Of a stretch of 64,000 nt of DNA, positions 1 through 9,604 are shown piece after piece; positions within the stretch are counted from its first letter, which is position 1; each line of letters opens with the position of its first letter. The stretch covers positions 565,654 through 629,653 of the forward strand of contig CAWGCJ010000002.1 in assembly GCA_963821095.1 (NCBI GenBank), in the 5' to 3' direction. Made by a program: the position numbers and the translations under genes. The DNA comes from CAVPHV01 sp963821095. GTDB lineage: Bacteria > Actinomycetota > Acidimicrobiia > Spongiisociales > UBA5794. Under the pieces are notes generated by a model. That model saw only the letters and a program-made list of their open reading frames with translations, had not been told where the DNA came from and searched no databases.

Positions 1-2
1 CC

Positions 3-56
3 GTGTTGTCGGCGATCTGGAAGCGAAACCTGGCCCGCCTCGCCGCCCGCTTCTAG
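3..56 (+). CDS. C-terminal fragment of an unidentified protein
   Basis: An open frame runs in from the left edge and stops at the TAG at 54-56, giving a basic C-terminal tail (LSAIWKRNLARLAARF). Nothing more of the gene is in the window, so neither family nor start can be judged. It would converge on the enoyl-CoA hydratase gene. It could equally be a chance frame. Confidence 0.25.
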   Translation: MLSAIWKRNLARLAARF

Positions 57-104
57 GCGCCAGCTCTACCTCCGACTGCAAGGCCCCACGGCTCCGGTCC
101 GCGG

Positions 105-872
105 CTACTTGCCGGTGAAGGTTGCCTGCTCCTTGTTGACGAAGGCGAGGATGCCCACCTTGGCGTCCTCGGTGGCAAAGCAGCCGTTGAAGGCATCACT
201 TTCGACCGCCATGGCGTCATCGATGGGTCGGCCGAAGCCATCGCCCATCGCCTGCTTGACTGCGGCGTACGCCTTGGTCGGCCCCTCGGCCCAGCGTGCC
301 GCGTCGGCTTTGGCAACGCCGAGCAATTCATCGGCCGGAACCACCTTGTCGGCAATGCCGAGCGCAAGAGCCTCGTCAGCGGCAACGTGCCGCCCCGACA
401 TGTTGAGCTCCTTCGCCGCCTGGTAGCCGATCAGTCGCTGCAGGCGCTGCGTCCCACCGGCGCCGGGGATGATGCCGAGCAGGATCTCGGGCTGCCCGAC
501 CTTGGCGTCATCGGCGAGGTAACGGAAGTCGGCACCCATGGCGAGTTCGAGGCCACCGCCGAGGGCGTATCCGGGAACGGCGGCGATGACCGGCTTCTCG
601 AGCTTCTCCAGCCGGCGCACCGTGTCGGCCAACCCCGAGGCCTGCGGCTCGGCACCATCGCCGTCGAACGCATCTACAAACCGGGTGATATCGGCGCCGG
701 CCGCGAAGTGGCGATTGCCGGTGATCACGACGGCGCGGATGGCGTCGTCTCCTGCGGCGGCGATGGCGGCATCGATGTCGCCGATCAGTTCGCCGTTGAG
801 GGCATTGACCGGTGGCCGGTTCAAGGTGATGACGGCAACGGCTCCGTCTACGGCGTACTCGACCAGACTCAC
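105..872 (-). CDS. Enoyl-CoA hydratase/isomerase family protein
   Basis: Crotonase-fold protein of about 255 residues, the usual length, predicted to hydrate trans-2-enoyl-CoA in fatty-acid or branched-chain acyl-CoA breakdown in the cytosol. The N-terminus carries the crotonase signature ITLNRPPVNALN, the first oxyanion-hole segment (FAAGADITRF) and the second (GYALGGGLELAMGADFR); the catalytic-Glu region PEILLGIIPGAGGTQRL is also present. I place the start at the GTG at 872 because a GGAGG lies 5 nt before it; an ATG at 884 would swallow that site. It lies 33 bp downstream of meaB on the same strand, so the two are probably co-transcribed. The exact acyl-CoA substrate cannot be told from sequence. 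Confidence 0.9.
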   Translation of the reverse strand: MSLVEYAVDGAVAVITLNRPPVNALNGELIGDIDAAIAAAGDDAIRAVVITGNRHFAAGADITRFVDAFDGDGAEPQASGLADTVRRLEKLEKPVIAAVPGYALGGGLELAMGADFRYLADDAKVGQPEILLGIIPGAGGTQRLQRLIGYQAAKELNMSGRHVAADEALALGIADKVVPADELLGVAKADAARWAEGPTKAYAAVKQAMGDGFGRPIDDAMAVESDAFNGCFATEDAKVGILAFVNKEQATFTGK

Positions 873-905
873 GACATCCTCCATTCGGTGGCTCGACTCG
901 TCAGG

Positions 906-1862
906 CTACTCGGCGGCTACAAACGCCAACAGACGGCGAGCTGCGGTCCACGGATCGAGTCGGCGCTCCGTGACCTGCGTCAGCATTGCCTCCCACTCGG
1001 GGTGATCCAGCGTGGCACGCACCTGCCGCCGCACTGCGGCCGCTACTGCCGTCTCGACATCGCCGAGCAGTCTGCGGTGCCGCATCGCACCCAGCTCTCC
1101 CGAGGCCTCCAAATGGGAGCGGTGGGCGGCGACCGCCTCCCAGAGTTCAGCAATACCTTGGCCGCTCGAGGCAACCGTTGCGATGACCGGCGGCCACCAT
1201 TCGCCGTGCCCGCCCAACTCGAGCATCTGCTTGAGGTCGCGCATGGTCTCGTTGACCCCGGCCCGATCGGCCTTGTTCACCACGAACACGTCGCCGATCT
1301 CCAGCAGCCCGGCCTTCGCTGCCTGGATGCTGTCGCCCCAGCCGGGGTTGAGGACCACCAAAGTGGTGTCGGCGTTGGCCGCGATCTCAACCTCCGCCTG
1401 ACCAACACCGACCGTTTCGACCAAGATCTCGGGAAAGCCCATTCCGTCGAGCACGGCCATGGCACGGGGGGTGGCTTCCGATACTCCCCCGAGATGCCCG
1501 CGGCTCGCCATGGAGCGGATGTAGACCTCGCCGTCGTCGATGTGGTCCTGCATGCGGACCCGATCCCCAAGCACGGCGCCGCCGGTGAAAGGACTCGAGG
1601 GATCAATCGCTAGGACCGCCACCGAGGAGTCGGTTGCGCGGATCTCGGAGATGAGGCGGTTGGTCAGCGTCGACTTCCCTGCCCCCGGCGCCCCGGTCAG
1701 CCCGGTGGTCCACGCCTCTCCCGTCTGCGGAAACAGCTCCGCCAGGATGCGGTCGCCATCGGGATGGTGATCCTCAACGAGCGTGATCATCCGCGCCAAT
1801 GCCCGGCGATCCCCGCCAGTCGCTTGGGGAATCAGGATCTCAGGATCGGTGGTGCGTGCCAT
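906..1862 (-). CDS. meaB: Methylmalonyl-CoA mutase-associated GTPase MeaB (ArgK family)
   Basis: G3E-family GTPase that guards and loads adenosylcobalamin-dependent acyl-CoA mutases. About 318 residues, normal for the family. Visible motifs are the P-loop GAPGAGKST near residue 59, the family-typical LAIDPSSPFTGGAVLGDRVRM, the switch region ILVETVGVGQAEVE and the NKAD guanine-specificity motif. The start ATG at 1862 has no Shine-Dalgarno, but TAGTCT lies 8 nt upstream, fitting a leaderless mRNA. No mutase subunit lies next to it here, so its partner enzyme must be outside the window. The downstream enoyl-CoA hydratase suggests a shared role in acyl-CoA metabolism. Confidence 0.93.
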   Translation of the reverse strand: MARTTDPEILIPQATGGDRRALARMITLVEDHHPDGDRILAELFPQTGEAWTTGLTGAPGAGKSTLTNRLISEIRATDSSVAVLAIDPSSPFTGGAVLGDRVRMQDHIDDGEVYIRSMASRGHLGGVSEATPRAMAVLDGMGFPEILVETVGVGQAEVEIAANADTTLVVLNPGWGDSIQAAKAGLLEIGDVFVVNKADRAGVNETMRDLKQMLELGGHGEWWPPVIATVASSGQGIAELWEAVAAHRSHLEASGELGAMRHRRLLGDVETAVAAAVRRQVRATLDHPEWEAMLTQVTERRLDPWTAARRLLAFVAAE

Positions 1863-1870
1863 GCGAGAAG

Positions 1871-1876
1871 AGACTA
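1871..1876 (-). promoter_or_regulatory. -10 element for leaderless meaB transcript
   Basis: On the minus strand TAGTCT ends 8 nt before the meaB ATG, and no Shine-Dalgarno is present between them. This matches the TANNNT spacing seen before many starts in this window. Confidence 0.5.
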
Positions 1877-1986
1877 GGGCGAAGCACCGCACGGCACTCT
1901 CAAGTCCGTCTTGGTGGGGGTGCCGGAGGGGGCGGGCCTCGCGAGTGCTGCCCGGCGGTTCATCCGACGATGAGACGCAGGTCCGC

Positions 1987-2894
1987 CTACGAAGCTCCTG
2001 CGCTGGCTCGGCGAGAGAAGACTGCGGTCTCCTTGACGGGTTCGAAGCCGACGCTGAGGTAGAGACCCCTCGATGCCGGGTTGTCCGGTTCGAAGACGAT
2101 CTTGATGCGCACTGCGCCGGCGTCGACGAGAAGGTCGAGGCCGGCGGTGAGTAGGTGGCGGGCAAGACCTCGTCGCTGGTGATCGTCTTCGGTGCCCATG
2201 GGTTCGACCAGGCCCGTGGCGGTTTCCGGGTCAAACCAGAACAACCCGTACGCCGCAATGCGTGTCGCGACCGTCGAGTATAAGAAGGTCGAGGTCGGGG
2301 CGGTACAGCGATGTTTGGCGAAGGCGCGCCTCGACGTCGGGTCCGTTTCGCGGAATCATGTGATGCGGATGCTGCATCGTGTCGAGGCGACTGAAGAACC
2401 GATAGTCCTCGGGCAGCGGGCTGATGCCTGGTCGAGCGTTTGCAGCCAGCCACGCCTCGACCACGGACACGCTCACCGAAGACCCATCCGTCCCGTCTTC
2501 CTCCATCACAAAGCCATGGCCGACCAACACCTCACGCATCACGTCATCGGCTAGGTCGACCTCTAGGTCGACGGCGCCAAACCCGGACTCACCGGCGTGA
2601 GCAAGGCTGCGCTTGATGACATGTGCAACCCAGTCGGGAGTTGCGTCGGGCATGACGATCGGGGCGAAGCTATCCCGTCGCCCATGCGGTTGCGATCACT
2701 GCAGCCTCGGGGCGACCGAGGTGATCGAACCAGAAGAGCTGAGGGTGATTGTCGGTTGAGCGCGGGGTGCGCCACCACCACTGCAGGTCGGCGGCTTCCT
2801 ACAACCCCTTCGTGGGGTGAAGGCTGCGGACTCGTTGCAGGAGCGCCGTCACAGCGTCCAAGTAATCGACGCCGACCCGTTGCTCTTCTCGCAT
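1987..2894 (-). pseudogene. GNAT-family N-acetyltransferase, frameshifted
   Basis: Reconstructed across three frame changes (near 2260, 2675 and 2790) this is one protein of about 300 residues. It starts at the ATG at 2894, preceded by GGGAGGTG, and reads MREEQRVGVDYLDAVTALLQ onwards. The C-terminal part carries an acetyl-CoA-binding GNAT core: QRRGLARHLL, the R/Q-x-x-G-x-G/A-like motif A, followed by the motif-B-like ASRGLYLSVGFEPV. Each of the three frames carries coherent protein sequence up to the break, so the gene is recognisable throughout. Substrate unknown. Single-base indels of this kind recur over 2-22 kb, and I think sequencing error is likelier than inactivation. Confidence 0.7.
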
Positions 2895-3017
2895 TGTTCG
2901 CACCTCCCGACCGACGGCGTGGAGATTGCCCCAACCCACCCGACACCAGGGGTCAGGCGACTCCGGGCCCCATCGCTCGGGTTTGGGGCGCCTCACCCGG
3001 CGTGTTCCCGAGGGGAA

Positions 3018-3338
3018 CTACACGGCGACGACTTCGTCGACCCCGGGGACCCGGTCGCGCAGGATGCGCTCGATCCCGGCGGTGAGAGTCATCGTCGACA
3101 TTGGGCACCCGCCGCAGGCTCCGACGAGTTGCAGGGACACCCGGCCGTTCTGGGCACCGAGCAGCACAAGGTCACCGCCATCGGCTTGGAGCGCCGGACG
3201 GATGTACTCGAGGGTCTCTTCGAGCAGGGTCACGTCGATGTCGATGCCGTTGCCATCGGGCGCGTCGGCCTCATCGGCCGCATCCGTCGGCGATGCCACC
3301 TCGATGATTGAACTCTGCACGTCACTGTCGTCGGTCAT
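3018..3338 (-). CDS. NifU-like (Nfu) Fe-S cluster scaffold/carrier protein
   Basis: About 106 residues: a short acidic N-terminus and a NifU C-terminal domain (DGGDLVLLGAQNGRVSLQLVG followed by ACGGCP). The CxxC in CGGCP is the pair of cysteines that holds a bridging [4Fe-4S] cluster between two subunits. It acts in the cytosol, delivering clusters to apo-enzymes. The ATG at 3338 is preceded by GAAGGAAA. The gene is intact although its neighbours are frameshifted. Fe-S clients nearby include LutA and LutB, but nothing ties it specifically to them. Confidence 0.9.
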   Translation of the reverse strand: MTDDSDVQSSIIEVASPTDAADEADAPDGNGIDIDVTLLEETLEYIRPALQADGGDLVLLGAQNGRVSLQLVGACGGCPMSTMTLTAGIERILRDRVPGVDEVVAV

Positions 3339-3437
3339 GATTTCCTTCGCTCGCCCTCTGCAACCACGCAGTCGGGGCTGTATTCCGAATTCGCACTACC
3401 AGTGTAGGAGTATTTGGGACGGCACGAGACCTTGAAC

Positions 3438-3990
3438 TCAAAGACCCAGCGTGATCGCTGCCCTCTCCAAGACTTCGGGACCGGCCACTGCGGCGATCTG
3501 CGCCGCCTTGGCCGGGTTGTGAACTCGATAGAGGTGATACCAGCGCCACATCGAGTCGAACGAGACCGACACCCCATCGACTTCAAAATGTCGGCGAGGT
3601 CGATGTCGATCGGGAACGTAGCAACCTCCCCGTCGACCTCGATGGCGAGGTCACCGATGATGTCGACGCCAATCTGGTGACCGCCGGGGGTCGAAGCCGT
3701 CGCGTTCGGTCGGGTAGTTCGGCCCGGACCAACCATGTGCTCCGCCAGGGAGGAGGGGCCTCCTGTCGCACGACGGGATTGAACGACTCGAGGGCCGCCA
3801 TCACCCCATCCTGTCGGTCGGCCGATGTGCAGATGTCGAGGTCACCAACCACAACGTCGAGACCGCGACAGGCCAGCATGGCGCTGCCACCGACCACAAA
3901 GGGGACCCCGTGGCGATGGAGGCGTCGTGCCACGTCGGCCAATGCCGCCCGCAACTGCGGCGCCAGAAGCCCTGCATCTAGCGCGGCCAT
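3438..3990 (-). pseudogene. Nucleotidyltransferase-fold protein, frameshifted
   Basis: Reconstructed protein of about 184 residues starting at the ATG at 3990 (MAALDAGLLAPQLRAAL). The N-terminus has the minimal nucleotidyltransferase pattern VPFVVGGSAMLACRG followed by DLDI: the GGSA turn and the first metal-binding D-x-D. A later stretch (GVDIIGDLAIEVDGEVATFP) looks like the continuing beta-sheet. Frame changes occur near 3720 and 3590, and the reading ends ERAAITLGL at the stop at 3438. The ATG overlaps the end of the SpoIID gene by 13 nt, implying translational coupling. Function unknown; a toxin-antitoxin or AbiEii-like role is possible but no partner is visible. Confidence 0.5.
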
Positions 3991-5310
3991 TGGTTTCCCG
4001 GTCTTGGGCCGAGCGGCGTCCGCCTGGTGAGATCGGCGGGCACCATGGCGATGCCGCTCGGGGTCTGGCGGATGTGCCATTCGCCACCCGAGACCGTGCC
4101 GAGCAATCTGCCGTTGGCCCGGACCAAGAATGGCCCCGAGGCATCCACGGTCACGTCGGTTTGCCCCCAGGTGAGCCCGACTCGGACGACATCCGGGATC
4201 AGATCGTCGGCCTCTTCGGCCGCCAGGCCCGTGTAGTAGTGAGAGAGAATCTCGTCGTAGGTGAAACCCTGGTCCGCCATCGCCTTGGCCCCGTACTGGC
4301 TCATTCCGATTTGGTGGCCCCAGCCTTCTCCGGTGATGACGATCCTCGCCGCAGGGGGAAGGTCACTGGGGGGAAGGTGGTCGACCCAGGGGCGAAGGCG
4401 GCGCTTGGGGCGCCGCCTCGAGTTCGGCGTCAAATGTGTACGAGAGGATCGCCTGCGGCCAGGGCCGGCCGCTCGGCGCTCGCGCCGGGAGCAACCCGGG
4501 GAACAGGTCATCGCCATAACGATTGAAGACCCCGCGGACATCGGTCATCAAGATGGAGGTGACGCCCTCAGGCGACCCAATCTGGAGGTGGGACTGGCCG
4601 CCACCGTCGGGGGGGCCGGTCACCGTTGCAGATTCGATCGGGCTCCCCACTTCGTAGCCGCCGGCAGCAAGCACCGTGACAAACACGTCCTCGGGAAGGT
4701 CAACGATCCACTCCTCGAACGGGGTCACCCCCTCCTCGGGAGAATCGACCGCCTGCAGATAGGGAATCGGCGATGAATCCCACACGTCCTGCACCGAACG
4801 AGTCCGCGACCCGGCGCTCGACGAGTAGAGGGCCTGGGCGGGCAATCCTCCGTAGACGAGGATCTCGCCACTCGTGGTTTCGATCGCACTCAGCCAGCGA
4901 TCGCCGTCCTGGCCTTCGATGGCGCCGATCCCGGCATACACCTGACACGCTGACGTAGCGCAGATGTCGTAGCTGTGGGCTTGTCCCGTTTCGCTTCTCC
5001 CCCGCTCCAAGGTCCATGCCAGATAGGTCCGCGCCGCGACCACCTGGGCCTGCAGCGCCGCTTCCGGCCAGGAGAACGGGACCTCTCGAATCCCCCCCAG
5101 GTAGGTGTCGAGTTGAGCCTCCTCGATCACGGCGAGCCCGTCGGCGTACAGCACGATCTCCATTGGCCCGCGATAGCGCCGGTCGTTGAGTTCGAATGTG
5201 GTATCGCCAATCGCTTCGAGTTCGACGACTTCGGCATCGTTCGCCGTCGCCGGCGGAGCGGTCGCGACCAGGGCGACCACGGCGATCAGAACGGAAAGTA
5301 GGCGGCGCAT
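3978..5310 (-). pseudogene. SpoIID/LytB-domain protein, one frameshift
   Basis: Secreted peptidoglycan-active protein. A signal peptide (MRRLLSVLIAVVALVATAPP, ending in an Ala-rich site) is followed by the SpoIID domain: a beta-strand core with LDTYLGGIREVPFSWPEAAL and QVVAARTYLAW, then GWGHQIGMSQYGAKAMADQG and LSHYYTG near the C-terminus. SpoIID proteins are lytic transglycosylases or amidase enhancers; outside spore formers they are cell-wall remodelling factors. One frame change near 4385 separates the C-terminal quarter. CACAAT lies 6 nt before the ATG at 5310 with no Shine-Dalgarno, an imperfect leaderless promoter. The 3' end overlaps the nucleotidyltransferase-fold gene. Confidence 0.8.
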
Positions 5311-5437
5311 CCCGCGATTGTGTCAGCTTGCGGGACGTATGGGTGACAACTCCTGATGCCACGGCTCTGCAGGTAGCGGGTTCGCCCTACCCGGGTGCGG
5401 CCGCCTGCACATTCGGGGCGGCGACCCGGCACCGGAT

Positions 5438-6688
5438 TCAGCTCCGCCGAATCCTTGCCCCCATCGCCTGCAGCTTCTCAACAAAGCCCTCGTAACCGCG
5501 GTCGATGTGGTCGGCTTCATTGACCGTGGTCTCGCCATCGGCACGCAGCCCGGCAAGCACCAGGGCGGCACCGGCCCGAATGTCGCAACCGTCGACCTCA
5601 CACCCACTGAGGCGGTCGGTTCCCCGGATGACGACGTGCTGGCCGTCGGTGTGGATGTCGGCGCCCATCCGATTGAGCTCGCCGATGTAGCGGAATCGAG
5701 CTGCGTAGACGTTCTCGGTCATGATCGAAACGCCTTCGCCGATCGAAAGGAGCGCAACCATTTGGGGATGCATGTCGGTGTGAAACCCCGGGTACGGCAG
5801 CGTGGCGAAGTCCACCGCGACCGGGCGCTCTGGACCGTGTACCCGCAGCCAGTCCTCGCCGGTCTCGATACGACACCCGGCCGCTTCCATCTTGCGCAGC
5901 TCCATCCGGAGGTGGTCAGGAATGCAGCGGTGCACCGTGACGTCACCCCCGGTGATGGCTCCGGCCAGGGCGTAGGTGCCGGCCTCGAGGCGATCCGGGA
6001 CAACTCGATGCTCGGCGGGTTCGAGGTGGTCGACGCCGTGGATTCGGATCGTCGACGTCCCGGCACCTTCGATCTTGGCCCCCATCTTGTTGAGGAACTC
6101 GGCAAGATCGGCCAACTCCGGCTCGCGAGCCGCGTTGGTGATCACGGTCTCGCCGCTCGCCAACACCCCCGCCAGCAGGATGTTCTCCGTTGCGCCGACG
6201 CTGGGGAACTCCAGCACCACATCCGTGCCGATGAGTCCGTCATGCGCCCGACCTTCGAGCACCCCGTGCTCGAGTTCGAACTCGGCGCCCATTTGCCGGA
6301 GCCCATCGAGGTGCATGTCGATCGGCCTCGAGCCAAAATCGTCGCCACCCGGTAGGGCGACACGAGCAACTCCGCCCCGAGCGAGCAGTGCCCCCAAGAT
6401 GAGGATCGAGGCGCGCATCTTGCGAACGAGGTCGAGGGGCGCTTCAGGGTTCGGGGTCTCTGGAACATCGATGACCAGCGAGGTGCCTTCTCGGACACAC
6501 CGGGCCCCCACGTGGTCGAGGACCTGACCCATGATCTCGACATCGAGAATGCCGGGAACGTTGTGGAGTACGTGGCGCCCCGGCGCCAACAACACCGCAA
6601 CCATGTGCTTCAAGACGGCGTTCTTGGCCCCCAAGACAGTCACTTCGCCGGAGACCGGCGTGCCGCCGATCACAGATATCACACTCAT
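5438..6688 (-). CDS. murA: UDP-N-acetylglucosamine 1-carboxyvinyltransferase MurA
   Basis: First committed enzyme of peptidoglycan synthesis: phosphoenolpyruvate plus UDP-GlcNAc gives enolpyruvyl-UDP-GlcNAc. Full length at 416 residues. The N-terminus carries the KNAVLKHM substrate-binding segment with the conserved Lys, and the C-terminus the RAGAALVLAGL motif. The loop that holds the catalytic cysteine in E. coli (PGGC) reads PGGDDFGSRP here, with Asp from the GAC at 6341-6343, as in Mycobacterium tuberculosis. Established work links this substitution to insensitivity to fosfomycin. The ATG at 6688 has TACACT 6 nt upstream and no Shine-Dalgarno. Intact, unlike most neighbours, and divergent from lutABC. 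Confidence 0.95.
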   Translation of the reverse strand: MSVISVIGGTPVSGEVTVLGAKNAVLKHMVAVLLAPGRHVLHNVPGILDVEIMGQVLDHVGARCVREGTSLVIDVPETPNPEAPLDLVRKMRASILILGALLARGGVARVALPGGDDFGSRPIDMHLDGLRQMGAEFELEHGVLEGRAHDGLIGTDVVLEFPSVGATENILLAGVLASGETVITNAAREPELADLAEFLNKMGAKIEGAGTSTIRIHGVDHLEPAEHRVVPDRLEAGTYALAGAITGGDVTVHRCIPDHLRMELRKMEAAGCRIETGEDWLRVHGPERPVAVDFATLPYPGFHTDMHPQMVALLSIGEGVSIMTENVYAARFRYIGELNRMGADIHTDGQHVVIRGTDRLSGCEVDGCDIRAGAALVLAGLRADGETTVNEADHIDRGYEGFVEKLQAMGARIRRS

Positions 6689-6694
6689 GCCCGA

Positions 6695-6700
6695 AGTGTA
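6695..6700 (-). promoter_or_regulatory. -10 element for leaderless murA transcript
   Basis: TACACT on the minus strand, 6 nt before the murA ATG, with no ribosome binding site between. Together with TAGATT at 6761-6766 on the plus strand it makes a compact divergent promoter region between murA and lutA. Confidence 0.55.
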
Positions 6701-6801
6701 CGACCCGAGACCGCACCCGACGTGCCGAGCGCGAATCCCAGCCCTGATCGCCCGCCGGAGTAGATTGCCACAGTGGAAACCGCACGCCAGCCCGCGCACC
6801 G

Positions 6802-7545
6802 ATGAAGGTCGGCCTCTTCCCGACCTGCCTCGTTGCGGCGTCGGCGCCCGACATCGCCGTTGCCGCCAGGACACTCCTCGAGCAACTAGGCCATGACGTC
6901 GTTCTGCTCGACGCAGCCACCTGCTGCGGCCAGCCGGCGTGGAACTCCGGCCAACGAGACGCAGCCCGTCCAGTTGCCGACGCAACCCTGCGAGCGTTTG
7001 CCGCCGCAGAGGTCGACGCCATCGTGATCCCGTCCGGGAGCTGTACCGCAATGGTCCGCGACTACTGGCCTCAGCTGTTTACGGACGACGACACTCGGAG
7101 CTCATCCGTTGCCGCCGCCATCGACCGCTCGATGGAGTTGACCGAGTTCCTCGCGGCGCATGCTGAAGGGCCGATCGAAATCAACGCCGGCGACGAGGTC
7201 GTCTACCACCCTTCGTGTCACATGACCCGTCTCCTCGGCCTGGTTGCAGAACCGCTCGAAATCCTCGAACGCCTCGGATACACGCCGACCGCTCACGCCG
7301 CCTCGGGACGCTGTTGTGGCTTCGGCGGTCTCTTCTCAATCAAGTTTCCCGAACTGTCAGTGGCCATGGCCGACGACGTTCTCGACGGAATGATCGACGC
7401 CGCAGGCACGACGGTGACGGGGTGTGATCTCTCCTGTCTCCTCCAACTCTCATCTCGCGCCAATTTCCGTGCCCTCGATCTCAGATTCGTCCACATCGCC
7501 CAACTAGGCGCCGAGACCGGCGCTCCGGAAGGGCAGGCGCCATGA
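6802..7545 (+). CDS. lutA: L-lactate utilisation protein LutA (CCG-domain Fe-S protein)
   Basis: First subunit of the LutABC L-lactate oxidase complex, homologous to the CCG domains of heterodisulfide reductase and glycolate oxidase GlcF. 247 residues. Two cysteine-rich CCG motifs are visible: TCCGQPAWNSGQ near residue 41 and GRCCGFGGLFSIKFPE near residue 170, with further Cys at PTCLVA and PSCHM. The gene is intact. A plausible -10 element TAGATT lies at 6761-6766, leaving a leader of about 30 nt without a clear Shine-Dalgarno. The stop overlaps the lutB ATG in an ATGA junction, showing operon structure. Confidence 0.93.
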   Translation: MKVGLFPTCLVAASAPDIAVAARTLLEQLGHDVVLLDAATCCGQPAWNSGQRDAARPVADATLRAFAAAEVDAIVIPSGSCTAMVRDYWPQLFTDDDTRSSSVAAAIDRSMELTEFLAAHAEGPIEINAGDEVVYHPSCHMTRLLGLVAEPLEILERLGYTPTAHAASGRCCGFGGLFSIKFPELSVAMADDVLDGMIDAAGTTVTGCDLSCLLQLSSRANFRALDLRFVHIAQLGAETGAPEGQAP

Positions 7546-8921
7546 CCGACAGCCAGTCACTGCGGGCTCGAACCGCTGCCGGCGAGGCCGACACCGGGCT
7601 GAGATCCAACCTGCACAATGCCGTGGCGCAGCTCGAGTCACAAGCCGGAGGCGTACGCCGAATACCGCGACCTCGATGCGGCACACGCTGCAGGGCAGCG
7701 CATCAGGCTCGACACGTTGCGCAGGCTTCCCGAACTGCTCGGCACCATGGCCGACAACGTCCTCGGCGCCGGTGGCTACGTTCATTGGGCCGACACCGGC
7801 AGCTCGGCAGCCAACTACGTTCAGGGCGTGTTGCGGCGCCACGCCGCCACACGAATCGTGAAGTCGAAGTCGATGCTGTCTGAGGAGATCCACCTCAACA
7901 CCCATCTCGAACAGGCCGGCTACGACGTGACCGAAACCGACCTCGGCGAGTGGATCGTCCAGCTCGCCGGCCAGACCCCGAGCCACATCCTGGCGCCCGC
8001 CGTTCACCTCAACCGGATGGAGATAGCCGAGATCTTCGATGCTGCTGCATCCGAGCCACTCGACCGCGACATCTCGGCACTCACCAGCTTCGCCAGGTCG
8101 CGGCTACGCCGAAGCGTTCCGGCAGGCCGACGTCGGCATCACCGGGGTCAACTTCGCCGTGGCAGAGTCTGGGGCAGTGGTGGTCGTCACCAACGAGGGC
8201 AACGCCGGCCTCGCCGCTGCGCTCCCGAAGGTCCACATCGCTCTGATGGGGATGGAACGCATCGTGGAGTCCTGGCGAGAGCTCGATGTGCTCATGGCGC
8301 TGCTTGCCCGCGCCGCCACCGGCCAGTCCATCAGCACCTACGTCGATTGGATCGGCGGTGCCCGCCGCGACCGGGAACACGACGGACCCGATGAGTTCCA
8401 CCTCGTCATCGTCGACAACGGCCGGTCGGACATCCTGGGCTCCGAGTACAACCAGGTTCTCACCTGCATCCGTTGCGGGGCGTGCTCGAACGTGTGCCCG
8501 GTGTATTCGACCATCGGCGGCCACGCTTACGGCTCGGTGTACACCGGACCCATCGGCGCCGTGCTCACTCCGCTGCTGACCCCCGACGCCGGCCTCAATG
8601 ATCTTGCCTTCGCCTCCTCGTTGTGCGGGGCGTGTTCGGCAAACCTGCCCGGTGGGGATCCCGCTCCACGACCTCCTCCTCGAACTCCGCTCCCGGGAGT
8701 CTGACCAAGCGGGGTCCGCCGAAAAGGCGGCGTGGAGCCTGTGGTCGAGGATGTGGAGCAAGCCGAGTCGCTATCAGCGTTCGCTGTCGACGGCGGCCCG
8801 CTTCCGGTTCGGCGGCTCGTCTCCCGCTACCGGGACCGACCAAACGTTGGGGCATTGGAAGGGCCCCCTTCCAATCGCCGCCAAGTCCCTGCGCAAGCTC
8901 TGGAAACGGCCGAGATCATGA
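7542..8921 (+). pseudogene. lutB: L-lactate utilisation protein LutB, frameshifted
   Basis: Iron-sulfur subunit of LutABC, about 460 residues when joined across three frame changes (near 7640, 8090 and 8645). The N-terminal LUD-type domain includes ILAPAVHLNRMEIAEIF and the region GYAEAFRQADVGITGVNFAV. The ferredoxin-like part has CIRCGACSNVCPVYSTIGGH, and a second cluster begins LCGACSANLP and continues out of frame into CPVGIPLHDLLLELR, so both [4Fe-4S] motifs are encoded. The start overlaps the lutA stop and the end overlaps the lutC ATG (ATGA). The breaks fall between intact motifs, pointing to sequencing indels. Confidence 0.85.
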
Positions 8922-9600
8922 GCGTGCCCACCTCCGATCGAGAGTCGGGCAACCGTGACGGGTTCCTTGCCAAAGTGGCGGCGCGCAGCAATCTGCCGAC
9001 CACCGACCACCTCATTGCCGCCGATGATGAGGCTGCGGGCGGGCTCGAATACGCCACGGACCTCTCCGACCCGGTCGCCGCCTTCACCGCGGGCGCCGAG
9101 GGTCACGGCTCGACCGTGTACCTGGTTCGCAACGACGCCGACCATTTGGCCGCAGTACTCGATATCGCATCCACCTTCGATATCGACCGAGTTCTCCATC
9201 TCCGATGAACCCGCATCTCACGAGTTCGGCAGCCTGCTCGAGCAGGCAGGAGCAACGCGTGAACCGAATCTCGGACCCGCGGCAGCTCACCCAACATGAC
9301 ACGGTGGTGACCGCGGCTGCGGCGGGCATCGCCCTCACCGGATCGATCGCCCTTGCCAGCGGAGCGCTCGGATCAAGGTTGCTGACAACCCTGCCCAAGC
9401 GGCACATTGCGCTGCTCGAAGCAACCGCAATCGTCCCCACCCCCCGAGAGGTCTACCAAGGGTTTGCCGAGGGCCGTTGGCCTGGTTCGGCCCTCGTCAT
9501 CGCTACCGGACCAAGCCGGTCGGGAGACATCGAGATGGAGATCACCCTCGGCGTCCACGGCCCCGGCGAAGTGATCGTGGTCGTCGACGCCCGGACCTGA
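8918..9600 (+). pseudogene. lutC: L-lactate utilisation protein LutC (LUD domain), one frameshift
   Basis: Third Lut subunit, about 227 residues. The N-terminal third reads in one frame to about 9205. The remainder, containing the conserved LUD core (TLPKRHIALLEATAIV, ATGPSRSGDIEMEITLGVHGP), follows in another, so one indel lies near 9200. The ATG at 8918 overlaps the lutB stop. LutABC together oxidise L-lactate to pyruvate through Fe-S clusters, passing electrons to an acceptor not encoded here. No lactate permease or GntR-type LutR regulator is visible next to the operon. Confidence 0.85.
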
Positions 9601-9604
9601 GCGG

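Noticed and set aside
387..1613. Long plus-strand frame of about 400 codons across the enoyl-CoA hydratase and meaB genes
   Set aside because: It is antisense to two clear, motif-bearing genes and its product has no recognisable domain; such frames arise in high-GC DNA.
2800..2830. CCCCTTCGTGGGG hairpin as a terminator
   Set aside because: It lies inside the reconstructed acetyltransferase reading frame, so it is probably coding.
7542..8921. lutB as a true pseudogene
   Set aside because: All motifs are preserved between breaks and the indels match the regional pattern of probable sequencing error, so I do not claim that lactate use is lost.
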